A DNA stretch of 64,000 nucleotides from CAWHQZ01 sp963831645 (GCA_963831645.1 CAWHQZ010000023.1:517227-581226), one strand, 5' to 3'. Shown: positions 9,430 through 20,300, counted from the stretch's first letter. Notes: generated from the letters alone by a model not told the origin. Program-made: numbers and translations.

Positions 9430-10728
9430 ATGAACAATGCCTTGCGGTTGGGTATCGCGGGCCTCGGAACCGTCGGCACCGGCGTTCTCGACGGCCTTGT
9501 GCGCCACGGCGCAGCGCTGGCTGAGCGGGCTGGCCGGCCCCTGGTCGTGTCGGCGGTGTGTGCGCGCACGCGGCGCAAGGACCGTGGCGGCCATGCCATT
9601 TCGGCGTGGAGGTGGTTTGACGATCCGGTGAAGATGGCGGCGTCGGCCGACGTGGATGTGCTGGTGGAGCTCATCGGCGGTGACGGCGATCCGGCAAAGG
9701 CGGCGGTCGAGGCGGCTCTCAAGGCGGGCAAGGCCGTGGTCACGGCCAACAAGGCGCTGATCGCCTACCACGGCAGCAGGTTGGCGCGACTGGCCGAGAG
9801 CAACGGTGTAGCACTCTGCTTCGAGGCCGCGGTTGCCGGCGGCATCCCCATCGTCAAGACCCTGCGCGAGAGCTTCGCTGGCAACCGCGTCAAACGTGTG
9901 TTCGGTATCCTCAACGGCACCTGCAATTACATTCTCACCAAGATGACGAGCGAGGACCGGGAGTTCGCCGACGTGCTGAAGGAAGCGCAGAAGCTCGGCT
10001 ACGCGGAGTCCGATCCCGCCTTCGATGTCGGCGGGTTCGACACCGCGCACAAGCTGGCGATCCTGACGTCGCTGGCCTTCGGCACGATGCCCGACGTTAA
10101 ATCGATCTATATCGAAGGCATCGAGAACATCACGCGTACCGACATCGCCAACGCCGACGACCTCGGTTATCGGATCAAGCTCCTGGGTGTTGCCGTGAAA
10201 ACCGACGATGGCATCGAGCAGCGCGTCCATCCGACGCTGGTGCGGAAAGGCACACCCGTAGCCGACGTTGATGGCGTTTACAACGCAGTCGCCATTCAGG
10301 GCGATCTCGTCGGCGACATCATGCTCGAGGGGCGGGGAGCGGGCGCGCATCCGACCGCCTCCAGCATCCTGTCGGACGTCTGCGACATCGCCCGCGGTCA
10401 CCGGGTTCCGGCCTTCGGGGTGCCGGCAACCCGTCTCGCTCCCTACCGGCAGGCCAAGCTCAAGGCCCATGAAGGCGGGTATTATGTGGCGCTCGAGCTC
10501 CACGACCGGCCGGGTGCGGTGGCAGGTGTTGCGCGCCGCCTGGCCGACATGAAAATTTCCATCGAAAGCATCGTGCAGCGGGCGCCGCAGTCGGAAGCCG
10601 CGACCGCTCCTTTCATCCTCATCACGCACGACACCCTCGAAAGTTCAATGCGCAAGGCGCTCGCCCGCATCGAGGCCGACGGCCACGCTGCCGCTCCGCC
10701 GCGGATGATCCGCATCGAGCGTCTTTAG
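9430..10728 (+). CDS. hom: Homoserine dehydrogenase
   Basis: Reduces aspartate semialdehyde to homoserine with NAD(P)H, the branch point to threonine and methionine. About 432 residues: the Rossmann start LGIAGLGTVGTGV, the family stretch TANKALIAYHG, the catalytic region GILNGTCNYILTKM followed by EAQKLGYAESDPAFDVGG, and a C-terminal ACT regulatory domain (from about residue 350, YYVALELHDRPGAVAGVA) which usually gives threonine feedback. I chose ATG 9430 (MNNALRLG); an in-frame start at 9361 overlaps the divergent phaC promoter region. Divergent from phaC and followed by recJ, 84 bases downstream. Confidence 0.96.
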   Translation: MNNALRLGIAGLGTVGTGVLDGLVRHGAALAERAGRPLVVSAVCARTRRKDRGGHAISAWRWFDDPVKMAASADVDVLVELIGGDGDPAKAAVEAALKAGKAVVTANKALIAYHGSRLARLAESNGVALCFEAAVAGGIPIVKTLRESFAGNRVKRVFGILNGTCNYILTKMTSEDREFADVLKEAQKLGYAESDPAFDVGGFDTAHKLAILTSLAFGTMPDVKSIYIEGIENITRTDIANADDLGYRIKLLGVAVKTDDGIEQRVHPTLVRKGTPVADVDGVYNAVAIQGDLVGDIMLEGRGAGAHPTASSILSDVCDIARGHRVPAFGVPATRLAPYRQAKLKAHEGGYYVALELHDRPGAVAGVARRLADMKISIESIVQRAPQSEAATAPFILITHDTLESSMRKALARIEADGHAAAPPRMIRIERL

Positions 10729-10812
10729 GCGCGCCGGGTCAATTGTACTTCGGCAGCGACTCTCGCTATCCCTGATGAGCAGGAGCCAGCAGGAATCGCA
10801 AGAGCAGGCCGA

Positions 10813-12618
10813 ATGTTAAGTCAGCAGGAAGCGCAGCGATATTTCCTCGACGTCGAGCGGTCGGTCAGCGGGCGCGCCTGGCGCTCCCGCCTGCCCGACA
10901 ACCGCCAGGGGCTGGCGATCTCCGAGCGTTATGACCTCCCCGAGCTCCTGGGCCGCGTCCTCGCCGGCCGGTCGGTCGGGCTGGAAGGTATCGGGCGGTA
11001 CCTGAAGCCGACGCTGCGGGAGTCGATGCCGCAGGTGATGGCGCTGCGCGACATCGAGAAAGGCGCCCGCCGGCTTGCGGACGCGGTGACGCAATCGGAG
11101 CCCATCGGCATCATCGGCGACTACGATGTCGACGGCTTGACGTCGTCGGCCTTGCTGGCGCGCTTCCTGGGCGCTGTGGGCAGCGGCGCCGAGGTGCATA
11201 TTCCGGATCGTCTTGGTGAAGGCTATGGGCCGAGCCGCACGGCAGTCGAGGCGCTGGTCGCCAAGGGCGTGAAGCTGCTGGTGACCGTGGATTGCGGTGT
11301 GATGGCCCACGATCCTCTGCTGTTGGCTAGCGAGCTCGGCCTCGATACGCTGATCGTCGATCATCATCAGGCGCCCGAGTACCTGCCACAGGCCCTGGCG
11401 ATCATCAATCCCAACCGCCTCGACGATGTTTCCGGCCTCGGATACCTGAGCGCCGCGGGCGTGACCATGGCCCTGGTTGCGGTCAGCAATCGCCTGCTCC
11501 GCGAGGCGGGGTGGTATGATGCCCATAGGCCCGAGCCGCGGCTGCTCGACTATCTCGATCTCGTGGCGCTGGGCACGGTGTGCGATGTCGTGCCCCTCCT
11601 GGGGCTGAACCGGGCGTATGTCGTGCAGGGTCTGAAGGTGCTCGGCAGCCGCGGACACGTGGGACTCTCTGCGCTCGCCGATGTCGCGCGGCTGCGGCGC
11701 CGTCCGGACGCCCACGCGCTGGGCTATGTGCTGGGACCTCGCCTCAACGCGGCTGGCCGCATCGGTCACGCCGCCACCGCTCTGAAGCTCTTGTTGAGCG
11801 ATGACCGCGGCGAAGCGATGGCGGTGGCCGCCGAGCTCGAGCGGCTCAATCGTGAGCGCCAGCAAATCGAGCTGAAGGTGATCGACGCGGCCATGGCGCA
11901 GGCCGAAGCGGCGCTGGGCAAGGAAGGAAGCGCTCCGGTGATCGTGGTTGCCGGGGAGGGCTGGCATCCGGGCGTTCTTGGCCTCGTGGCCGCGCGGCTG
12001 AAGGAGAGATTCGCGCTGCCGAGTTTCGCGCTTGGGTTCCGAGGCTCCGGGACCTGCGCGTCAGGGTCCGGGCGCTCGATCGCCGGGATAGACATGGGTG
12101 CAGCCGTTCGCGAGGCGGTGGAACAGGGGCTCATCGAGAAAGGCGGCGGACACGCGATGGCCGCAGGACTCACCGTAGCGCACGAAAAGCTCGGGCTCCT
12201 GCGGGCATTCTTCGAGCGCCGTTTCGAGACTCCGGTCGCCGGCGCCCGCCTGCGCAACGTCGTCGAGATCGACGGGGCTGTTTCGGCGCGTGGCGCCAGT
12301 CTCCAGCTTGTCGACATGCTCGAGCGGGCGGGGCCGTATGGCACCGGAAACCCCTCGCCGGTCTTTGCCTTGCCCGCGCACCGGGTGGCTTTTGCCGGTG
12401 GCGCCGGTACCGATCACGTGCGCTGCCGACTGGTTGGCGGCGATGGTGCCAGGCTCAACGCGGTCGCCATGCGTTCGCTCGGCACGCCGCTGGGCGAGCT
12501 TCTCCTATCCGAGCGGCAGACCCCGCTGCACGTTGCCGGCCGCCTGCTCGCCGATGATTGGAACGGCTCCCGGGAAGTGCAGTTCATGATCGATGACGTG
12601 GCCGAGATCCGGAGGTAG
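10813..12618 (+). CDS. recJ: Single-stranded-DNA-specific exonuclease RecJ
   Basis: 5'-3' single-strand exonuclease of recombination and mismatch repair. The 601-residue protein shows the DHH family metal motifs in order: GDYDVDGLTSSALL, VTVDCGV, and VDHHQAP, then the DHHA1 domain with GGGHAMAAG around residue 440. Length agrees with alphaproteobacterial RecJ. The start MLSQQEAQRYF is 84 bases after hom, so the two may be co-transcribed, an order often seen in this group. Confidence 0.96.
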   Translation: MLSQQEAQRYFLDVERSVSGRAWRSRLPDNRQGLAISERYDLPELLGRVLAGRSVGLEGIGRYLKPTLRESMPQVMALRDIEKGARRLADAVTQSEPIGIIGDYDVDGLTSSALLARFLGAVGSGAEVHIPDRLGEGYGPSRTAVEALVAKGVKLLVTVDCGVMAHDPLLLASELGLDTLIVDHHQAPEYLPQALAIINPNRLDDVSGLGYLSAAGVTMALVAVSNRLLREAGWYDAHRPEPRLLDYLDLVALGTVCDVVPLLGLNRAYVVQGLKVLGSRGHVGLSALADVARLRRRPDAHALGYVLGPRLNAAGRIGHAATALKLLLSDDRGEAMAVAAELERLNRERQQIELKVIDAAMAQAEAALGKEGSAPVIVVAGEGWHPGVLGLVAARLKERFALPSFALGFRGSGTCASGSGRSIAGIDMGAAVREAVEQGLIEKGGGHAMAAGLTVAHEKLGLLRAFFERRFETPVAGARLRNVVEIDGAVSARGASLQLVDMLERAGPYGTGNPSPVFALPAHRVAFAGGAGTDHVRCRLVGGDGARLNAVAMRSLGTPLGELLLSERQTPLHVAGRLLADDWNGSREVQFMIDDVAEIRR

Positions 12619-12673
12619 CGTGCCCGCGGACTCCTTGCCTGGGCTGATGAACCTCCCTATAGAAAACCGCGCC

Positions 12674-12748
12674 GCGCCCTTCGTCTATCGGTTAGGACGG
12701 CAGCCTTTCACGTTGCAAAGACGGGTTCGATTCCCGTAGGGCGCGCCA
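12674..12748 (+). tRNA. tRNA-Glu (TTC)
   Basis: A full cloverleaf can be drawn. The acceptor stem pairs GCGCCCT with AGGGCGC, the anticodon stem GCAGC/GTTGC closes the loop CTTTCAC with anticodon TTC at 12707-12709, the T arm is ACGGG-TTCGATT-CCCGT, and CCA is encoded at 12746-12748. It follows recJ by 55 bases on the same strand. Confidence 0.97.
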
Positions 12749-12928
12749 TTTCGGTACGAAACAGGGAACGCCAAAACCGGCCGATTGAACCGCGGCGCGA
12801 GCTGCGGCATCATAGCGCCACGGGGTGGCGCCGCCTGCGCCGGAGCACGTTGCCATGACCGCAGGCAGCCAAACGCGATGTCGTGCTACGAAGGCGCCTG
12901 CCGTCGAAGGGCATGTGCGAAAGAGCTC

Positions 12929-13312
12929 TCAAGCGGCCCGTTCGATCTTGTAAGGACGGACGAGAAGGTCAGCCGGAATCTTCCATGTCTCACTGATCTT
13001 TTGGATCATGTCGACCGTGAGTGCGCGTCGGCGTGAGAGGATTTCCGATGCGCGCGAGCGCGAGTCCAAGAGCTCAGCCAATTCTACCTGGGTATGCCCG
13101 AGTTCCTCGATGGCATAGTTGAGCACGTCGATCGGGTCAAAGCCCTCGTCGATGGCGGTCGGCCATCGCTTCGCTTCGTATACTTCGACAAGTGCGAGGA
13201 GCACGTCGAGCTTGTCACCTTCCTCGGTGCCCTCCGGTGCGCCCCAGCAGGCGTCGATCTCGGCGAGCGCGGCCCGGTGATCTTTGTCCGTACGGATCGG
13301 CCGGATCTCCAT
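12929..13312 (-). CDS. higA: HigA-type antitoxin / HTH transcriptional regulator
   Basis: A 127-residue protein starting MEIRPIRTDKDH, a signature of the HigA antitoxin group, with a helix-turn-helix in the C-terminal half (HTQVELAELLDSRSRASEIL). In the family it neutralises the HigB mRNA interferase and represses its own promoter. It lies 13 bases downstream of the higB-like gene on the same strand, the usual toxin-first order. An ATG one codon earlier (13315) is also possible. Confidence 0.88.
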   Translation of the reverse strand: MEIRPIRTDKDHRAALAEIDACWGAPEGTEEGDKLDVLLALVEVYEAKRWPTAIDEGFDPIDVLNYAIEELGHTQVELAELLDSRSRASEILSRRRALTVDMIQKISETWKIPADLLVRPYKIERAA

Positions 13313-13325
13313 CAAAATGTTTCCT

Positions 13326-13629
13326 TCAGAATTGCGATATGGTCAAAACGTCGATGCGGTCGTACTCGGCATGGGTGCCGATAAACTTCACGAAGGCGGT
13401 CTTTCGGCGGAAATCGAAAGCGACCACCAGGCGGTTGCTTCCTCCCGCAACTTCGAACCTGACGCGCTCGCGGTTCAGCACCTTGGATTTCGGCGCCGCT
13501 CTCTGAACCTCATCCGTTGACGTCCAATGCGCGGTTCTGACGAGTTTGTACCAGCGTTCGAGCGCAACCTTCATCTCCGGGTGTTTGCTCGAAAACTCCA
13601 CGAGTCTTGTTTCGAGCAATGACCCTCAT
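13326..13629 (-). pseudogene. higB: HigB-like mRNA interferase toxin, one frameshift near the N-terminus
   Basis: RelE-fold toxin of the HigB family: the segment LVEFSSKHPEMKVALERWYK and the end FVKFIGTHAEYDRID are family hallmarks, the last containing the conserved His and Tyr. The longest single frame begins only at a TTG at 13619. The true start is very probably ATG 13629, giving MRVIAR, the usual HigB opening, in a frame that joins the rest if one A is removed from the run CGAAACAAG near 13610. Corrected length about 100 residues. The shift is in a homopolymer, so the gene may be intact in the organism. Confidence 0.85.
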
Positions 13630-13634
13630 GGCAC

Positions 13635-13640
13635 AGTATA
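13635..13640 (-). promoter_or_regulatory. Candidate -10 box of the higBA promoter
   Basis: The minus strand reads TATACT six bases before the ATG at 13629. Such short leaders are common in HigBA loci. No convincing -35 at a 16-18 base distance was seen, so this is a weak call that mainly supports the start at 13629. Confidence 0.35.
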
Positions 13641-14077
13641 GATGGCATGTTCCCAATATGGGTACAAGTGTTTCGATGAGGCGAACACGATTTTTAGCGC
13701 GAGGCGCGCTGACAGACGGCATGCGCTCCTGGTTCCGCGCAAGGGACCTTCAAAGAGCCTATCTCAAGCCCCTATTTCCTTTGCTACGACGGGAGCAGGG
13801 CGCGGGCGGCACCGCAGGAGTCCGATGCTGCAGACTTCGCTAAGCGCTGATGCTCACCCCTTTGGGGCTGTGCCTGGCCCGCGTCCTCCGAACGGTCAGG
13901 GAAGCTTCCTCGTCTCACGCAGACTGGTCCAGTTTCCCGGTGGGCCGCTGCCGACCCTCAACCTCGTCAAGTTCGACCGATCGTCGGGCTCGCGAGTCCG
14001 CGGTGGATTTCACTGATTTTGACGAGCCCGACATTGGACTTGCAGGTAACATCGAGCGATTCGTGGAGACATCCGTG
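13641..14077. other. Gene-free stretch
   Basis: About 440 bases between the divergent higB-like gene and the HEAT-like gene. Open frames here lack family resemblance, and I see no RNA gene or convincing repeat. It should hold the promoters of both neighbours. Confidence 0.5.
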
Positions 14078-15683
14078 ATGAGCCGAGCCCAACCAAATTC
14101 CTCCCCGACCGATCAACATGCAAGAAGGATCGCGGCTGCGATCGCCAGGGGCCGGCGGCCAGCGCTTAGGCCCGATCTCGATCTGGATCTGTATTTCGAA
14201 AACTCTCCGCACGAGGTCTTTACTGCTTTCGACGGCGTGGCTCGCAACATGCCTCCGGCCGGCAAGGACGAGACTTCTCGCCTTAGGCTATCTGTTTCTC
14301 CTGCAGGGGTTGCTCGAGCATCTTCGCTACCGCAGCGACCGCGGCTACGCGGACGCCGCCCGTCTGATCGCGGACTTTCAGGCTGAGGTGGCCACGCGGG
14401 TGGAGGCAGAGCAGATTGATGGGCACGTGCTCGCCCACGTGGGAGGGGCCCTGCACCAGTCGAAAATACCCGTGTCGCCGGAGCTTGCTGCGGCGTCGGC
14501 GAGGCAGCCGGTGGATGACGACGAGAGAGGCCCCCTCCAGGAGGATATCCGCGGCGCTCTCGCAGACTTCGTCGAACTCTGCGACGGTGATCATTTCGCT
14601 CTTGTCGGCTCGCTTGCCGAATTCAGTCATGCCATGCCTGCAGAGGCGCGCGCCGTCGTGGGCGCCGAGCTTGCAGTCGGCGGCCCGTCCGACGCGCGCG
14701 GCGCCGCGGTCCTGTTTCTGCTGGATCCGGAGCCTGTCGTCCGCCACAACGTTGCAGAAACGCTCGCTGGCGTTGCCTCCACGTTATCGCCGACCGAAGT
14801 TCGGCGACTGATCGCGGTGCGTAATTGGCGGCCCGAGAAGGAGCGCACCGAAGTCGACGCCATCGTCCGCAAGGCGCGTGCGGCCGGTATCGATTGCGCG
14901 CAATGGGAGGCGTGTAGCGCCGAAACGATTTTCGCCACCGCCATCGACGGTGCAGGGGCGCAGGGATTCTTGCTGGTGTCGCCGGCCGGCCGGAAAAAAC
15001 GGCTCTCGTCCATCCTGACCAAGGGGGGTATCGCAGATGCATGGAGCGGCGAGCCGGAATCGCCCCGCCGCGTCGAGGCGACCTTGGCAGATTCCGGCAT
15101 TTGCGGTCCCATGCTTAGCGTATCCCGGTCCTATCTCGACAGCGTCTTGGCGCACCACCTGGCCCTCGGCGTCGAGAAAGGGCAACCGCCGCCCCTCGGC
15201 CTGCTCCAGGTTGCCGAGACAATCGGCGGCGCCGATTGGCAACCCGCGCGCATGAATTTTGGCGACACCCTGGCCCAGTTGATTGCCGAGCTTCCCGAAG
15301 CGATGCACGGAAGGGAGAGAGTCGAAGCAGTGTTGCGAAAGAGCGGTGAGCTGGCCGACCTGGAGGCCGTAGCGCAGTCTTGGTTCGAGGACAGTCCGGA
15401 GATCGCCCAGGCGATAGCCGGTGCGCGCGACCGCAATCGAGCGAAGCTTGCGGCCTACCTCTTGCAGAGCGTAATTGCGCGGCAACGTGACAAATGGGCC
15501 GCGCTGTTCTTGCACACGGCGTTGTGGATGCGCGAAGCGCCGCCTGAGCTCGGCCTGTCCTGGCACGAGCTCGCGATCGTCGCCAAGGCGCTTGTAGATA
15601 AACGCGACATGAGCGAGATCGGGTTGATGCGCGATATCGCACAGCGGACCGTCGCAATAATTGCCGACGACGCGCGGATATAA
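14078..15683 (+). pseudogene. Uncharacterised HEAT-like helical protein, one frameshift
   Basis: I do not recognise the function. The frame starts at ATG 14078 (MSRAQPNSSP) and runs to about 14275, where the coding frame passes to another frame (LLALGYLFLLQGLLEHLRY) that is open to 15683. One base too many between about 14243 and 14280 explains it. Corrected length is about 535 residues, rich in alpha helix, with a HEAT-type unit near residue 215 (VLFLLDPEPVVRHNVAETL) that suggests a helical-repeat scaffold. No signal peptide or membrane segment. It lies between two toxin-antitoxin loci and is transcribed away from higBA. Confidence 0.65.
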
Positions 15684-15711
15684 CCCACCCGCAGCGACTG
15701 TTTCGATATCG

Positions 15712-16113
15712 TCACGCTGTCACCGGCGCCTCGATCAACCCCAGATGCCGCGCCATGGGATGAAAATCGCCGTCGTTATGGAGCAGCGGCATCCGATTCT
15801 CGATGCACCAGGTGCCGATCAGCAAATCGATGGTCTTGCGGATGGTGATGCCGCGCCTGCGCAAGGAACGAAAATTGCCGGCCGCTGCTACCGCCATCGC
15901 GTCACCGGCCATGGCCACGATTTCGAAGCGGCGCAGTAGAGCTTCGACCTCGCGAGCTGCCCGCTCGCTCGCCAGGCCCTGTAGCACCTCGCAAAGCATC
16001 AGATCGCCAACGATGATCTCTTCCGCCCCGAGGACCGCGCGCAGGTGCCGGACATGGGGTGCGCGGCGGCCTCTGAGGAAGTCGATCCAGACGCTACTGT
16101 CAACGACGATCAA
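15712..16113 (-). CDS. vapC: VapC-type PIN-domain ribonuclease toxin
   Basis: A 133-residue PIN domain. The acidic residues of the active site are visible: Asp5 in MIVVDSSVWIDFL, Glu in MLCEVLQGL, Asp in RKTIDLLIGTW and Asp in LLHNDGDF. VapC toxins cut initiator tRNA or rRNA and are held by VapB. The start is TTG at 16113, which overlaps the reconstructed vapB stop (TTGA), fitting translational coupling. Confidence 0.9.
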   Translation of the reverse strand: MIVVDSSVWIDFLRGRRAPHVRHLRAVLGAEEIIVGDLMLCEVLQGLASERAAREVEALLRRFEIVAMAGDAMAVAAAGNFRSLRRRGITIRKTIDLLIGTWCIENRMPLLHNDGDFHPMARHLGLIEAPVTA

Positions 16114-16314
16114 CCGGTCCCTCGCCCTTTGCGACTGCGGGCGAGGTTGCCACGCCAGCGGTATTTACCGAAAGCCGAGTTCGGCGCCCTGCTGCCGTCG
16201 CAGTTTGATCATCAAACGAAGCGCCTGCTCTACCGTCTGCTTCTTGGTCGCGTGTCCGGAAACCTTCTGGGCTTCTGCCATAAGCGTATCATCGATCTCG
16301 ATATTGGTGCGCAT
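16110..16314 (-). pseudogene. vapB: VapB-type antitoxin, C-terminus frameshifted
   Basis: Antitoxin of the VapBC pair; opens MRTNIEIDDTLMAEAQK, the ribbon-helix-helix type start shared by VapB proteins of this group. As written, the frame stops at 16165 after LGFR. Removing one G from CTCGGC restores GKYRWRGNLARSRKG, which matches the usual VapB ending (G-K-x-x-W-x-G-x-L) that binds the VapC active site, and ends in a TGA at 16112-16110 overlapping the vapC start. I therefore give the corrected end. An upstream in-frame ATG at 16374 is less likely. Confidence 0.8.
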
Positions 16315-16446
16315 TGGCGACATCCGCTGTCGTGTGTATAAAATAACAGTACAATACACATTCCTGCTATGCAACTCAACGGACGGCGCGCGCCTTTGCC
16401 TTCAGTATCGAATCTCCACCAGCTCTACTGACACTGAATACGTGCG

Positions 16447-17343
16447 ATGACAGGGAATCCAGCAGGTTCTGTAGACCGTTCGCACCCGGCGACCGGGATC
16501 ATGCTCATGACCCTAGCGATGCTCGCCATCCCGCTCGTGGACGGATTGGCGAAGTATTTGAGCGGCGGCTATTCGCCGCTGTTCATCAGCTGGGCGCGAT
16601 ACGCAGCGGCTTGCCTCATCGTCTTGCCGTTTGCCGCGGCCGTCCATGGAACTCGACTGTTTCCGGCGGAACGGCGGGCTTCGCACATGTTGCGGACGGT
16701 GTTTCTGATCACCTCGATGACGCTCTACTTCCTCTCGATCGCACGCATCCCGTTGGCCACGGCGATCAGCACGTTCTTTGTCGGACCGATCGTGGCGGTT
16801 GTGCTGTCGGTACTCGTGCTCAAGGAGCACATGACAGCCCGCAAAGCGCTCGGTCTCATATTCGGGTTTGCGGGCTCCATCATCATGTTGCGGCCGGGCG
16901 GTTCGATGGATTGGGGAATGCTTCTGGCGCTCGGGTCAGGTATCTTCTTTGCGTTCTATCTGGTCACCACCCGGCGAGCGGCCGAAGCCAGCGATCCGCT
17001 GAAGACGCTGGCGTTTCAGTGTGTCGTCGGCACTCTCCTGCTGGCGCCCCAAGCCGTTGCATCCTGGTCTCTGCCGGCATGGAACGATTTGCTCTTCTTC
17101 GCCGGGCTGGGCTTGTTTTCTGCCATCAGTCACATGCTCTCGATTGCTGCCTTCCGGCTTGCGGAAGCATCGACTCTCGCGCCGCTTGTATATCTGGAGC
17201 TGATCGGCGCCGCCCTGATCGGCTACCTGGCGTTCGGCGAGGTTCCCGGTGCGCGTACGGTGGTCGGCGCCGGCTTCATAGTTGCGGCGGGACTTATCCT
17301 GCTGCAGAGGCAAGTCACGTCCGAGGACGCCAACCTGCCTTGA
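16447..17343 (+). CDS. DMT superfamily (EamA) membrane transporter
   Basis: A 298-residue inner-membrane protein with about ten hydrophobic helices and the EamA repeat in two halves: YSPLFISWARYAAACLIVL in the first, and DLLFFAGLGLFSAISHML with LAPLVYLELIGAALIGYLAFGE in the second. This family exports metabolites such as amino acids or nucleotides; the substrate is not predictable. It starts at ATG 16447 and is not obviously linked to its neighbours, with vapB divergent and the RND permease convergent. Confidence 0.88.
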   Translation: MTGNPAGSVDRSHPATGIMLMTLAMLAIPLVDGLAKYLSGGYSPLFISWARYAAACLIVLPFAAAVHGTRLFPAERRASHMLRTVFLITSMTLYFLSIARIPLATAISTFFVGPIVAVVLSVLVLKEHMTARKALGLIFGFAGSIIMLRPGGSMDWGMLLALGSGIFFAFYLVTTRRAAEASDPLKTLAFQCVVGTLLLAPQAVASWSLPAWNDLLFFAGLGLFSAISHMLSIAAFRLAEASTLAPLVYLELIGAALIGYLAFGEVPGARTVVGAGFIVAAGLILLQRQVTSEDANLP

Positions 17344-17351
17344 TAGCCGTC

Positions 17352-20300
17352 CTATTCCGCTGCGTGGGGCAGAACGCGCGGCTCTGCGGCCGCGGGAACG
17401 GATGTAGCGATAGCCGGCTCTACTCTCGCGGCACGCCTGCCCATCACTGAATAGACGCACGGCACCACGAATAGCGTCAGCAGCGTGCCGAACGCCATGC
17501 CGCCGACGATCACCCAGCCGATCTGCTCGCGGCTTTCCGCACCCGCACCGTGGGCCAGCACCAGCGGCACCGCGCCCAGCACCATCGCCGCCGTCGTCAT
17601 CAGGATGGGCCGCAGGCGCAGCACCGCGGCCTCGACGATGGCCTCGCTGCGCGCCATTGCCCTCGTCCTGCAGCCGGTTGGTGAAATCGACGATCAGGAT
17701 GCCGTGCTTGGTGATGAGCCCGATGAGCGTGACCAGCCCGATCTGCGAATAGACGTTGAGCGTGCCGCCGGTGAGATAGAGGGCAGCCAGCGCCCCGGTC
17801 ATCGACAGCGGCACGGTCAGCATGATCATGATCGGATCGCGGAAGCTCTCGAACTGGGCCGACAGCACGAGGTAGATGAAGGCGAGCGCCAGCACGAACA
17901 CGAACGCAAGGTTGGAACTGGCGTCGCGGAACTCGCGGCTCTGGCCGGTGAGGTCGGTGACCGTTCCTTCCGGCAGCACCTCGCGTGCCGCCTGCGTCCA
18001 CCGCGGCGATCGCTTCGCCCAGTGTGTAGCCGGGACTGAGATTGGCCTCGATGGTGATCGCGCGCAGCTGGTTGAAGCGCCGCAGATCGCGCGGAACGAC
18101 CGTTTCTCGGACTTTCACCACGTTGGAAAGCTGCACCATCTCGCCGCTTGCGTTGCGCACGAAGATGCGCGACGAGCGTATCGGGTGAGGTCCGCTGATC
18201 GCGCCGGCAGCGCCACCGTCACGTCGTATTGTTCGCTGCCGATCTCGAAGGTCGTGACGTCGCGCCCGCCGAGCAGGGTCTCCAGCGTCCGGCCGATCAC
18301 CGAGATGTCGAGCCCCATGTCGGCGACGCGCTCGCGGTCGATCTCGACTTCGACTTCCGGCTTGTTGAGCCGCAGATCGGTGTCGAGATCGGCGAAGCCC
18401 GGGATTGTCCTCAAGCTGGTCGACCAGCGCTTGCGCCATCCTGTTGATCTCCTCGTAGGAAGCCGACGACTGGATGACGAACTGGAACGGCTTGCCGAAG
18501 CCGCGCACGCCGAGCGAGGCCGGATTGGACGCCGAAGCCTGAACGCCGGCGATCTTGCGCAGTTTCGGCAGTAGCTTCTGCACGATATCCTGCTGGCTGA
18601 CCTCTCGCTCGCTCCAGTCCTTGAGCCGCGAATAGGAATTGAACCGGGTGACTTCACCCGCACCGACGATCACCAGATAGGACTGAAGCTCGGGGACCTG
18701 GGCGAGGATCTCCTCGACCTGCTCCGCATAGCGGCTTGGTGTAGGCGAAGCTGGCGCCCTCGGGCGCATTGCCGGACACGATGACCGTGCCCCGGTCTTC
18801 GGTCGGCGACAGCTCGGATTTGAGCTGGGTGAAACGTCAGCACACCGACGCCGGCCACGCCGAGTGCCAGGGCGAGAACCACGCCAGCGGCCCCTGAGCG
18901 CCACCCGCAAGGTCCGCCGGTAGCCCTCCTCGTAGTCCGTCGCAGCATGCCTTCGATGCCGCGCGAAAGCACATTGCCACGTCTCCGAATGCTGCAGCAG
19001 TTTGGAGCACATCATCGGCGTGAGCGTCAGCGCGACGAAGCCCGATACCACGCACTGCGCCGGCGAGGGTGAGCGCGAATTCCAGAAACAGGCGTCCGGT
19101 GCGGCCCGGCGTGAAGGCGATCAGGCGCATAGACGGCGGCCAGCGTCAGCGTCATGGCGACGATCGCGAAGCCGATTTCGCGCGGCGCCTCTCAGCGCCG
19201 CCGCGAACGGGCTTCATGCCTTCCTCGATGTGCCGGTAGATGTTCTCGAGCATGACGATGGCATCGTCGACGACCAGACCGATCGCCAGCACCATGGCGA
19301 GCAGGGTCAGCGTGTTGACGGTGAGCCCGGCCGCATACATGATGCGCGAAGGTGGTGATGAGCGAGACCGGAATGGTGACGATCGGGATCAGCGATGCCC
19401 GGAACGAGTGCAGGAACAGGATGATGATGACGATCACCAAAGCGACGTCGCTTCGAGAATCGTCGTGAACACGTTGCGGATCGAACGGTCGATGAAGATC
19501 GTCGAGTCATAGCCGATGCTCGCGACATCCCCTCCGGCATCGACTGCATTGACGCGGGGCAGGACTGGCCTTGACGGCGTTCGACACGTCGAGCGGATTG
19601 GCGACCGCCTGCTTGACGATGCCGATCGAGATCGCCGTCTCGCCGTTATAGCGGCTTTCGCGGCGGACATCGGCGGTGCCGAGCTCGACCCGCGCCACAT
19701 CGCCGAGCTTCACCTGCAGCCCGCCCGCCGACTTCAGCATGATGTTGGCGAATTCCTCCGCGCGTGCCGAGCGAGGTGCGCGACAGCACGGTGAATTCGC
19801 GGTCGCGTGCTCTCGATGCGTCCGGCCGGGATTTCGGCATTCTGGTTGCGGATGGCGTTCTCGACGTCCTGGACGGTGAGGCCGAACCCTGCCAGCCGCG
19901 TCGCATCGATCCACACGCGCATGGCATAGCGCCGCTCGCCGTTGACCGTCACGTCGGCCACGCCGTCGAGATTCTTGAACCGGTCGACGACGTAGCGGTC
20001 GACATAGTCGGTCAGTTCGAGCGCGCGTCATGTTGTTGGAGCGCATCACCAGGAACATGATGGGCTGCGCATCGGCCTCGACCTTGGAGATGGTCGGTTC
20101 GTCGATCTCGTCGGGAAGGCTGCGGCGCACGCGGCTCACCCGGTCGCGCACGTCGCTCGTTGCCGTGTCGACGTCGATGCCGGCGCGAAAGCGGATGGTG
20201 ATGCGGCTCGATTCGGCGCGCGACGTCGATTCGATGGTGTCGATGCCCTCGATCCCGGCCAGCGAGCCCTCGAGCACCTGGGTCACCTGGCTTTCGATGA

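Noticed and set aside
8131..10629. A minus-strand frame of 832 codons that runs from inside phaC through the whole hom gene
   Set aside because: Its first 450 residues are the antisense of hom and look like no protein; the real part is only the PhaC N-terminus from 9282.
16936..17979. A 347-codon minus-strand frame as a complete gene
   Set aside because: Only its first 120 residues are sense sequence (part of the RND permease); the rest is out-of-frame and antisense to the DMT exporter.
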